Part shown: positions 22,605-30,970 of the stretch, piece by piece
Layout: each line of letters opens with the position of its first letter
How positions within the stretch are numbered: the stretch's first letter is position 1
From: CAWHNT01 sp963830775
GTDB taxonomy: Bacteria; Pseudomonadota; Alphaproteobacteria; Geminicoccales; Geminicoccaceae
Direction: 5' to 3'
Length of the DNA stretch: 64,000 nt
Assembly: GCA_963830775.1 (NCBI GenBank)
Contig: CAWHNT010000012.1
Location: forward strand, 1 to 64,000
Made by a program: the position numbers and the translations under genes
Notes under the pieces: model-generated
The model's input: only the letters and a program-made list of their open reading frames with translations
Databases searched by the model: none
What the model was told of the DNA's origin: nothing

Positions 22605-22666
22605 ACACGGGGCCGCACCGGCCCGGCCGTTGCGCTTGGGCACCTGGATGGAAGAACGGCGCCTTC

Positions 22667-24169
22667 TCAGGCCCGCAGGGCCGCCTGGATGCGGTCGCAG
22701 AGCGTCTCCAGGACCTTGACCCTGGCCCAGCGCTTGTCCTGCGCCTCGACCAGTGTCCAGGGGGCGTGGCTGGTGCTGGTGTGGTCGACCATGTCGTTCA
22801 CGGCCGCGACGTAGTCGTCCCACTTCTCGCGGTTGCGCCAGTCCTCGTCCGTGATCTTGAAGCGCTTGAACTCGACCTGCTCGCGCTCCTGGAAGCGCCG
22901 GAGCTGCTCGTCCTTGCTGATGGCGAGCCAGAACTTGGCGACGATGATCCCTGCCCGGTCCTGCTCCTCCTCGAACCGGTTGATCTCGCCATAGGCGCGC
23001 AGCCATTCCCCGGGGCTCGCGAAGCCCTCCACCCGCTCGACCAGGACCCGCCCGTACCAGGAGCGGTCGAAGATCGCGACATGTCCCCGGCCCGGCAGGT
23101 GACGCCAGAAGCGCCAGAGATAGGGCTGGGCCTTCTCCTCGTCGCTGGGGGCCGCCACCGGGTGCACGCGGAAGCGGCGCGGGTCGAGAGCGGCCGTGAT
23201 CCGGCGGATGCTGCCGCCCTTGCCGGCGGCGTCGTTGCCTTCGAACACGGCGACCACCGCCCGGTCCTGGAAGGCCTTGTCGACGCTGAGGGCGGCCAGG
23301 CGATCCTGCGCTGCCGCGAGCCGGGCCTTGTAGGCCCCCTCATCGAGGGCCAGCGACATGTCGAGCGCGCTCAGCACCGTCCGGCCGTCGAGATTGGGGA
23401 TCTGGGCTTGGGCCGCGGGCGGCGGGGCCGCGGGCTCGGAGGCAAGCCGACCGCGCAGCGCCTCCAGGATCGCGCGCCCGAAGTTGAGGTCCCGATAGCG
23501 CGGATCGTCGCTCGCCAGCACGACCCAGGGGGCGTGCGGCTGGTTGGTCTCGCGGATGATGGTCTCGACCAGCGCCCGGTTGCGCACCCTTGTCTTCTTC
23601 CTCCTGCCGCGCCGCAGCGTGGTGAATTCCTCGAGCACGTGCCGCCCGACACCGGGATTCTTTGCGATCTCCTTCAGCCGCTTCTTCTGCTCCTTGTCCG
23701 AGACGACCAGCATGAACTTGAGGATCAGCGCCCCCTCGGCGGCCAGCATGCGCTCGAAGCTGGCGATCGCATCGAGCTCGCGCGCGAAGCCCGCCTCGTC
23801 GATGGCACCGGACGCGAGCGCGTAGAGCGGGTCGTTGTACCAGGAGCCGAAGACCACCCCGATCTCGCCCTTGGGCGGCAGGTCCCGCCAGTAGCGCCAC
23901 ATCCAGGGTCGCGCCCGCTCGGCCTCGTCCGGGGCGCCATAGCCGTTGGTCCTGAGATGGCGCGGGTCGAGCCACTCGTAGAGGCGCTGGATCACGCCGC
24001 CCTTGCCGGCCCCGTCCATGCCCGTGACCAGGATCAGGACCGGGAAGTCCCTGCGCTCGACGAGCGCCAGCTGCGCCTCCAGCAGCTGCGCCCTGAGCTT
24101 GGGCTCCTCGGCCTGGAAGCTCGCCTTGTCGAGCCGATGCTCGAGAAACGCCGACTGGTACAAGCCCAT
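22667..24169 (-). CDS. pap: Polyphosphate:AMP phosphotransferase (two PPK2 domains)
   Basis: 500 residues, uninterrupted, made of two fused PPK2 domains. Domain 1 has Walker A GMDGAGKGGVIQRL and DLPPKGEIGVVFGSWYNDPL. Domain 2 has Walker A GNDAAGKGGSIRR, IFDRSWYGRVLVERV (lid/Walker B region) and EEEQDRAGIIVAKFWLAIS. This two-domain layout is the class II PPK2 that phosphorylates AMP from polyphosphate to give ADP. In domain 1 the DRSWY motif is replaced by FGSWYND, so it is probably the inactive half, as usual in this class. It may refill ADP/ATP pools under energy stress. ATG 24169 (MGLYQSAFLEHRLDK) matches the family start. Confidence 0.88.
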   Translation of the reverse strand: MGLYQSAFLEHRLDKASFQAEEPKLRAQLLEAQLALVERRDFPVLILVTGMDGAGKGGVIQRLYEWLDPRHLRTNGYGAPDEAERARPWMWRYWRDLPPKGEIGVVFGSWYNDPLYALASGAIDEAGFARELDAIASFERMLAAEGALILKFMLVVSDKEQKKRLKEIAKNPGVGRHVLEEFTTLRRGRRKKTRVRNRALVETIIRETNQPHAPWVVLASDDPRYRDLNFGRAILEALRGRLASEPAAPPPAAQAQIPNLDGRTVLSALDMSLALDEGAYKARLAAAQDRLAALSVDKAFQDRAVVAVFEGNDAAGKGGSIRRITAALDPRRFRVHPVAAPSDEEKAQPYLWRFWRHLPGRGHVAIFDRSWYGRVLVERVEGFASPGEWLRAYGEINRFEEEQDRAGIIVAKFWLAISKDEQLRRFQEREQVEFKRFKITDEDWRNREKWDDYVAAVNDMVDHTSTSHAPWTLVEAQDKRWARVKVLETLCDRIQAALRA

Positions 24170-24229
24170 CCTCCCCGTCCGTCCGGTAGTTCGGCCGCCG
24201 CCGACGGCCGCCGGACCGGCCGCAGGGCA

Positions 24230-24515
24230 TTATTGATCAGGAGGAGCCGGGGCGTCGGCATTGACCCGGATCAAGCCGGGTCGCCTCCCGTTCACTGCTG
24301 CGGCGGAGGCGGGCACCTGCGGACCCGGAACTGGTGCGTCGTCCTCGTCCTGGCTCGAGCTTCCATCTCCGTCGATCACCGTCAGATACTCCAGGCTCGC
24401 CCGGTGCGTTCACGAAGGTGACGACCAGTCGCCGCGGCAGAGGCCGGTCGCCCTGCTCGAGCCAGAGCTGCCAGTCGGCACCGGTGGTCTCGAAGGACAA
24501 TTGGTCGAGCACCTC
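24230..24515 (-). pseudogene. DUF2092-type protein, only the C-terminal end
   Basis: Minus strand reads VLDQLSFETTGADWQLWLEQ then GDRPLPRRLVVTFVN. The pattern F(R/E)-x-x-x-x-DWQ(L/I)W(I/L)E-x-GD-x-PLPR-(K/R)-(L/Y)V(V/I)T is the C-terminal strand pair of DUF2092 periplasmic proteins. A frame change near 24392 restores EYLTVIDGDGSSS and a Pro/Ala-rich tail ending at 24230. Everything N-terminal to about 24515 is missing; the DNA there is the middle of an OmpV-like gene on the other strand. Confidence 0.5.
24261..24274. promoter_or_regulatory. FNR/FixK-type box upstream of the PPK2 gene
   Basis: TTGACCCGGATCAA, a perfect TTGAC-N4-ATCAA arrangement, centred about 98 bp before the leftward start at 24169. 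It is farther from the start than the other five sites and lies inside the tail of the truncated DUF2092 reading frame, which suggests that frame is not under selection. Confidence 0.65.
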
Positions 24516-25163
24516 GCCTTCGTCCCGCTCTGGAACCTGCGCCTCGGCAACCTCTATCACCCCGAGACCTTCGTCTCGATCACCGGGCCGCAGCTGCGCT
24601 CGAACCTGGTGCCGAGCGATCATTGGCGCTTCGGCGTCTCCGGCCGCTACCTGCCGGACTACGAGGATGTCGACGACGACAAGGTCCAGGAGCTGAGGGA
24701 CGTCGACCAGACGATCCTGTTCGGCGTCACGCTCGGCTATGACTTCATCCCCGGCCGGCAGCAGGACCTGGCCCTCGAGCTCGACGCCCAGTACGACGTC
24801 GCCGAGGGCAATGGCGGGATCCTGACCCCGCGCCTGCGCTGGCGTCACCCGCTGGCGCAGCGGCTGCTGTTCGAGAGCACGCTCCAGGCGAGCTGGGCCG
24901 ACGAGGACTACATGGAGAACCGCTTCGGCATCAGCGGCGGCGACGCCGATCGCAGCGGTCTCGACACCCATGATGCCGATGAGGGCTTCAAGAACGCGAG
25001 CGTCAGCGGCTCGCTCACCTACCAGCTCTCCCAGAAGCTGTCCCTGACCGGGCTCGCGGCCTTCAGCCGGCTCCTCGGCGACGCCGAGGACAGCCCGATC
25101 GTCGACGACCAGGGCTCGGCCAACCAGCTCCTGGGCGGCGTGCTCCTCAACTACACGTTCTGA
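24505..25163 (+). pseudogene. MipA/OmpV-like outer membrane protein, 5'-truncated
   Basis: The + frame from about 24505 gives FVPLWNLRLGNLYHPETFVS, LRSNLVPSDHWRFGVSGRYL, VDQTILFGVTLGYDF and ends in the outer-membrane-type C-terminus LLNYTF (Phe last), with the alternating strands of a beta-barrel of the MipA/OmpV family. The signal peptide and first strand, roughly 60 residues, are absent; upstream sequence in the same frame is the antisense of the DUF2092 remnant. No proper start or ribosome site exists at the junction, so it is probably not expressed as an exported protein. Confidence 0.6.
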
Positions 25164-25486
25164 CCAGGCCAGCGCGCCGAGACCTCGTCCATCTTCCGCG
25201 CGAGCTCGCTCGGCGTGAGAATGCCTTTCTGGAACAGGATGTTGGCGAACGCCGCGATCCAGCGCTCGTAGTAGGTGAGCTTGCCCACCATCTCGGCACC
25301 CAGGGCTTCGACCCCGCGGCGCTTCTCCTCGGTGTTGATGATCTTGTGGAAGTCGAGCACGTCGGCCAGCGCATGGCAGCGCTTCTCCCACGGCTCGAGC
25401 TCGTGCTCGACCCGCTGGATGGGATCGGCGGGCACCCCGCCGATGTCGTTGGGCAGCCGCTTGAGCAGTTGCTCGGTCTGGCTCAT
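25151..25486 (-). CDS. Nitrile hydratase beta-subunit N-terminal-like protein
   Basis: 111 residues. GVPADPIQRVEHELEPWEKR, CHALADVLDFHKIINTEEKR and LTYYERWIAAFANILFQKGI match the helical N-terminal half of nitrile hydratase beta chains (…WE-R…YYE-W…). It carries no C-terminal barrel. In thiocyanate hydrolase and toyocamycin nitrile hydratase the beta chain is split in two genes, which fits the set here; small proteins of this type also serve as metal-insertion activators, so that role is the alternative. The ATG at 25486 overlaps the end of the alpha-type gene. Its 3' end overlaps the OmpV-like remnant by 13 bp. Confidence 0.7.
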   Translation of the reverse strand: MSQTEQLLKRLPNDIGGVPADPIQRVEHELEPWEKRCHALADVLDFHKIINTEEKRRGVEALGAEMVGKLTYYERWIAAFANILFQKGILTPSELARKMDEVSARWPGQNV

Positions 25487-26147
25487 TGGTCCGCCCTCCC
25501 GGCCGGGGCGCGGCCGGGACCACGCCGATCATGGTGTCGCGCGTGACCAGGGCGGCCAGCTGCTCCTCGCTATAGTCGGCCGTGCCTTCCGGGCGCCTGG
25601 GGAGGACGAGGTAGCGCACCATCGCCGTGGAATCGCTGACGCGGATCTCGACGTCGTCGGGAATGACGGTGCCGAACTCGGCCAGCACGGCCCGGGGCTC
25701 GATGACCGCACGCGCCCGATAGGGCTTGAGCTTGTACCAGTCCGGCGGCAGGCCCAGCACCGGTCGCGGGTAGCAGGAGCAGAGCGTGCAGACGATCAGG
25801 TTGTGGACCTGGTCGGTGTTCTCCAGGACGATCAGCCCGGTATCGTCGTAGAAGCTTATCCCCAGCTCCTCGCAGGCCGCCCGCCCGTTGGCGAGCAGCC
25901 GCGCCTTGAACGCGGGATCGACCCAGGCGCGGGCCACGACTTTGGCGCCGAGCGCCGGCGTGCGCGAATCCAGCACCTCGATCTGGCGGCGAATCTCCTC
26001 CGCCCCGAACAGGCGCCGCTCGATCAGCAGCTCGCGTACCGCCGTTTCCATGATCTCGTAGTAGCCAGGGCGCCCGGTCTGGCTGATCTCGGCATGCGGG
26101 AGATCATGCCCATGGTCGTGATCGTGGCTGTGGTCTTGCGGATCCAT
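25483..26147 (-). CDS. Cobalt-type nitrile hydratase alpha / thiocyanate hydrolase gamma subunit
   Basis: About 220 residues. The metal-binding motif is VCTLCSCYP (three Cys; the Thr of VCTLC marks the cobalt type). Further family blocks: YYEIMETAVRELLIERRLF, LGAKVVARAWVDPAFKARLL and RVSDSTAMVRYLVLPRRPEG. An unusual His/Asp-rich leader, MDPQDHSHDHDHGHDLPHAE, precedes the domain and could hold metal. The frame breaks near 25515; one base restores a TGA that overlaps the next gene's ATG (ATGA). Substrate could be a nitrile or thiocyanate; the split beta chain favours thiocyanate hydrolase-like organisation, but sequence alone cannot decide. Confidence 0.75.
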
Positions 26148-26150
26148 GGG

Positions 26151-26498
26151 TCAGATTCTCTCCAGCCAGGTCTCGAACACCTCGATACGGAGGCCATCCC
26201 GCGGCGAGCCCGCATAGTCCGGCCAAATCTCCGTCATCGGGACGGCGATGCGGTAGTAGTGGCGCCTGCCGCCTGCGTTCCGGCCGTAGGCCTCCTCCTC
26301 ATTGTCGATCCCGGCCGGCTCGATCACCGCCTCGACCGTGCCGGTCTTTCCGCGCAGATAGAGCGGCACGCGATAATGGCCGACCGGCGAGCGGGTCTGG
26401 ATGCGGATGGAATCGCCCGGGCCGAAGATCGGCTTCTCGCCGGATGCGGTGACGATGCCGGGTATGCTGGTGACGGTCGCCTGTTGCTCCTCAGGCAT
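26151..26498 (-). CDS. Nitrile hydratase beta-subunit C-terminal-like protein
   Basis: 115 residues from the ATG at 26498, which has ggggggcaggctc upstream. It forms the SH3-like barrel of nitrile hydratase beta chains: FGPGDSIRIQTRSPVGHYRV, PLYLRGKTGTVEAVIEPAG, HYYRIAVPMTEIWPDYAG and a closing LRIEVFETWLERI. It is separated by only 3 bp from the alpha-type gene and would combine with it and the N-terminal-like gene to make a three-subunit enzyme. Confidence 0.75.
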   Translation of the reverse strand: MPEEQQATVTSIPGIVTASGEKPIFGPGDSIRIQTRSPVGHYRVPLYLRGKTGTVEAVIEPAGIDNEEEAYGRNAGGRRHYYRIAVPMTEIWPDYAGSPRDGLRIEVFETWLERI

Positions 26499-26533
26499 GA
26501 GCCTGCCCCCCATATCGTGCCGGTGAAGCCGGA

Positions 26534-27505
26534 TCAGACGCCCTCGTAGGCCAGCTTGGTGAACAGTGCGGGACTGATCACGAACTGGCCCCACTTCGCG
26601 TCGTAGGCCGCAGTCGGCTTGGCGGCCACGATCTCCGCCAGCGACCGGCCCTGCTGCTTCAGCGCGGCCACGTTATCGCGAATGCCGACCAGCATGTCAC
26701 GATAGGCCTGCAGCTCGGACCGGTTGCTGACCGGTGGCCCGTGGCCCGGGATGATGATGGTCTTGTCGGTCGTGGCCGCGAGATTGGCATCGGCGGCCCG
26801 GATCGAGCCGTCGATGCTGCCGCCGGTCGAATAGTCGATGAACGGGTAGATCCCGTTCCAGAACGTATCGCCGGTATGCAGGATGTCGGCCTCGGTGAAC
26901 TGCACGGAGATGTCGCTGTCGGTGTGCGCCGGTCCGTAATATTGCAGCGCCAGCGTGGTGCCGTTCAACTTCAGGGTCCGCTCCGTGGCGAAGACGTCGG
27001 TCGGCAGGGCCGCGGCGGACAGGGGCGCGAAGTCGTAATCCCAGTCCGCCACGCGCTGCATCGTCGACAGATGCTTGAGCGTGTTCTCCTGGGCCAGGAT
27101 CTTCGGGCCGAGCTCGTGCAGCCACTCGTTGCCGTTGGCATGATCGAAGTGCCAATGGGTGTTGATCAGATGCGTGACGGGCTCGGGGCCGATCGCTGCC
27201 AGGGCGGTGGCGACCTGGGGGCGCGAGACGGCGATCCCGGCGTCCACCAGCACCTTGCCGTCGGGCCCGGTCAGGACGGCGATGTTGCCGCCCGAGCCTT
27301 CGAGGATCGCCACATTGCCGCGCAGGCGATGCACGGTGATCGGCGTCTTGGCGGCCTCGGACTTGATCAGCTCCACGATGCCCAGCGCCTGCGCGAAGGC
27401 CTGTCGCGGCGTGAGCCAGCCTCCGGCTGCCGCCGCAGTAGATACCGACATGCAGCACAGGCAAAAGCCGCGACGCGAGAGCGGATGTCGGTGTCCGGAT
27501 GTCAT
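26534..27505 (-). CDS. Tat-exported metallo-beta-lactamase-fold hydrolase
   Basis: About 323 residues. The N-terminus has a twin-arginine signal (HPLSRRGFCLCCMSVS then a hydrophobic stretch and AFAQA). The MBL domain has THWHFDHANGNEWLHE (first metal motif), a YGPAHTDSDISVQF histidine, HTGDTFWNGIYPFIDY and IIPGHGPPVSNRSELQ. The layout is that of periplasmic MBL proteins of the B-class-like hydrolase family; substrate unknown. The ATG at 27505 (MTSGHRHP) follows ggagaagccggtt, while the longer frame to 27577 is not needed. Its stop is 36 bp before the nitrile hydratase genes and it may be co-transcribed with them. Confidence 0.8.
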   Translation of the reverse strand: MTSGHRHPLSRRGFCLCCMSVSTAAAAGGWLTPRQAFAQALGIVELIKSEAAKTPITVHRLRGNVAILEGSGGNIAVLTGPDGKVLVDAGIAVSRPQVATALAAIGPEPVTHLINTHWHFDHANGNEWLHELGPKILAQENTLKHLSTMQRVADWDYDFAPLSAAALPTDVFATERTLKLNGTTLALQYYGPAHTDSDISVQFTEADILHTGDTFWNGIYPFIDYSTGGSIDGSIRAADANLAATTDKTIIIPGHGPPVSNRSELQAYRDMLVGIRDNVAALKQQGRSLAEIVAAKPTAAYDAKWGQFVISPALFTKLAYEGV

Positions 27506-27667
27506 AACCGGCTTCTCCATCGTCCAAGCTGGACTATGCCGGCGCCCGAAGTGGCGACGGATGACTGCTCGATGCACCGCGCGAGGCGCGTAAAGACCAG
27601 GTCATGCTCGACTACATTGGCTTCGTGGCAGCCGAAGCATGTTTCGTGCCGCAGTCCTCGGCAGCGC

Positions 27668-28139
27668 TCAGAGACCGAGATCGCTCAACGATGGATGGTC
27701 GTCCGGACGGCGGCCGAGCGGCCAGTGGAACTTGCGCTCGGCCGCCGCGATCGGCGCGTCGTTGATGCTGGCGATCCGCCGCCGCATCAGACCATGCTCG
27801 TCGAACTCCCAGTTCTCGTTGCCGTAGCTGCGAAACCAGTTGCCGCTGTCGTCGTGCCACTCGTAGGCGAAGCGCACGGCGATCCGGTTGTCGTGGCAGC
27901 ACCACAGCTCCTTGATCAGCCGGTAGTCGAGCTCACGCTGCCACTTGCGGGTTAGGAACGCCTCGATGGCCTCCCGGCCGCGGAGGAACTCGGCGCGGTT
28001 CCGCCATACGACTGTCGACGGTGTAGGCCAACGCCACCTGCTGCGGATTGCGGGTGTTCCAGGCGTCCTCGGCCTTGCGCGCCTTCAGGGCGGCAGTCTC
28101 CAGAGTGTAGGGCGGAACGGGCGGGCGTGCCTCGGCCAT
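27668..28139 (-). CDS. NTF2-like protein, DUF1348 (frameshifted)
   Basis: Two frames give one protein of about 155 residues: PPYTLETAALKARKAEDAWN and QQVALAYTVDSR at the start, then FAYEWHDDSGNWFRSYGNEN, WEFDEHGLMRRRIASIND and KFHWPLGRRPDDHPSLSDLG at the end, the highly conserved signature of DUF1348 in the SnoaL/NTF2 fold. The frame changes near 28005. Its function is not established. The start ATG at 28139 is clear. It lies between the MBL gene and an alpha/beta hydrolase on the same strand. Confidence 0.75.
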
Positions 28140-28167
28140 TGCGGTTTCCTCACAGTCGGCATGAGCC

Positions 28168-29068
<901 letters not shown>

Positions 29069-29372
29069 CGAGCCTCCTACTTTGCTGGACCGGCTCCGGC
29101 GAGGATGAAAGAGACTTCGTCCTCATTGGCCTTCGTCCTGGCTTGCGCCCTCACTAGGCGTAGCCGCCTCGCGCGTCTTTTCGGTCCGCACGGGGTTTGT
29201 CGCGAACGAACGGCTCCGTGGGGTCCGGCTGACCCCAAGCTTGACATCGGGTTGTTGCGCGGCATGCGATCCCTGACGGAGGGCGGCCCTGCGGGGGCCG
29301 ATCCGAGACGCCGATCCCGGATGCCAGGTCGTGATCTGAGCGCAGCGCGAGCAGGCACCGTCCCAGGAGGTC
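29069..29372. other. Intergenic region between divergent hydrolase and AraC genes
   Basis: About 300 bp of non-coding DNA between two outward-reading genes, so it should hold promoters for both. The aggaggctcg ribosome site of the hydrolase is at the left edge and an aggagg at 29364-29369 precedes the AraC frame. I saw no FNR-type palindrome, RNA gene or clear repeat. Confidence 0.3.
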
Positions 29373-29375
29373 ATC

Positions 29376-30925
29376 ATAGCCAGCATCCATCGCGCGGAGC
29401 TGCGCGCTCCTGGCACTCAAGACGGTGAGGCATCCGCAGTGGCGCGGGTGATCGAGGAGGAGCCGCGCTGGCGACACAAGCCGGCCGTCCCGGCTCTGGG
29501 CGGGCCGCCGCAACGGGTGATCGCAACCAGGTGGCGCGCCTTCCAGCGGCATACGCTGGAGGTGCAGGCCGAATCCGCCGCCGACTTCCATGTCATCGGC
29601 ATCGCGCTCCGACGGATCAACATCCGGTTATCGTTCTGCGGCCGCGTCGTGCAGGACGGCGTGTTCATGCCCGGGATGCTGATCGTCAACGAGCCCAGCC
29701 TCGCCGTCCACGGCCTGCTCCGCGGTCCGACCGATGTCCTGCACCTGCACATCCCGAACGAGGTCCTGGTCGAGTGTGCCAGCCACATCCATCCGCGCGG
29801 CACGGCCACTCTGCCTTCCGGTTCGAGCACCGGTCGGGATCCGGCGATCGAGCGCCTTGGCATGGCCCTGCTCGGGGCCGATGAGCTCGGCAGCCCGTTC
29901 GGGCGCCTCTATGCCAATTCGATCAGCATCGCCATTGTCACCAGGCTCCTCGACACGGCACGCAGGACATCACCCGCCGACAGGGCGAAGGCGTCGGTCC
30001 TGGCCCCCTGGCGGCTGAAGCGGGCCATCGACTACATCGACGCAAACCTGTCCGAACCGGTCAGCCTCGCTGAACTCGCCGGGGTTGCGGGACTGACACG
30101 GATTACCTTCACATTCTACTTATGAACACAGCGGCCTGGCCCTCGCCCGTCATGACCGAGGTCAGGTCGGTGCCCCACATGACATCCACCTGCTCGGTGA
30201 TGATCGTGCCGTCGTGGGCCCTCGAGCCGTGCGGTCGGCCGGCACGCTGGTGCGCCAACAGGCGGTTCTCGCGCATGAGCCGCAGAACGCGGCGCCGGCT
30301 GGTGCGGATGCCGGCAAAGCGTAGCCGGGCCCACAGCTTGCGGTAGCCCTCACCATGAAAGGGGCTGTCTTCGAGCAGCTGTCGGATTGCCGCCACCAGG
30401 CCTTCGTCCGCCATCGCGCCTTGCGGCCCGGGCCGCCTGCGGACGGCCTCCGCCGAGCGATGACGGTGGCGATAGAGTGTCGCCCGTGAGACGCCCCAGA
30501 GGTGCGTGACCCGCTGCAGACCGTAGACTTGGTCGGTGGAGGGCGAGACCTGCCGGCTCATCGCCTCGACCTCCGCTGCGCTAAAGGGCGCGCCGTCTCC
30601 ATCCGCTCGATCTTGGCGCCGACGGATGCACTTCGCCGCGCAGTTCCGGGCGGCCACCGGCCTGCGACCTCACGAATATCTGCTGCGCCGTCGGGTCGAG
30701 CGCGCCCAGGAGCTGCTACGCGGCTCGAACGAATCGATCATGGAGGTCGCGCTGCAGGTCGGCTTTCAGGCCCAGGCCCATTTCACTACCACTTTCAAGC
30801 GCTTTGTCGGTCAGCCTCCACGTACTTGGCGCAGAGAGCAGGACCCCAAGATAAGGGACGGCTTTGCATTCTCGCCCGAGCCGACCGTGATCGCTCTCGA
30901 TCACCAAAGCAGGTGCGATCCGTAG
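29376..30925 (+). pseudogene. AraC-family regulator split by an IS3 fragment
   Basis: The N-terminal sensor part (FHVIGIALRRINIRLSFCGR, GVFMPGMLIVNEPS, LHLHIPNEVLVECA) leads into the DNA-binding part: RLKRAIDYIDANLSEPVSLA then ELAGVAGLTR, where it stops at 30100. It resumes at 30625 as MHFAAQFRAATGLRPHEYLL, RRRVERAQELLRGSNESIME and VGFQAQAHFTTTFKRFVGQP. Joining the halves through the shared acggat restores an uninterrupted double helix-turn-helix. The expected start, 7 bases after aggagg, reads ATA instead of ATG (29376), a second defect. It is therefore not functional as an AraC regulator. Confidence 0.75.
30104..30627 (-). mobile_element. Fragment of an IS3-family transposase (OrfB) inside the AraC gene
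   Basis: Minus strand encodes the start of an IS3 OrfB: VTHLWGVSRATLYRHRHRSA, SPFHGEGYRKLWARLRFAGI, RTSRRRVLRLMRENRLLAHQ, GRPHGSRAHDGTIITEQVDV, then MWGTDLT and GEGQAAVFI. MWGTDLT holds the first catalytic Asp; the second Asp and Glu are missing because the piece stops there. A 6-bp acggat occurs on both sides (30098-30103 and 30622-30627), either a target duplication or microhomology. No terminal inverted repeats are seen inside these limits, so it is a transposase scrap and not a complete element. Confidence 0.7.
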
Positions 30926-30970
30926 CCCCGCGGCGGGCTCGGGATCCCCACCTGCCCAGGATGGCGCCGC

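Noticed and set aside
24237..26147. A 636-residue fusion of nitrile hydratase alpha with other sequence
   Set aside because: Only the first ~215 residues are the alpha chain; the rest is an out-of-frame reading of the beta-like gene and the antisense of the OmpV-like gene.
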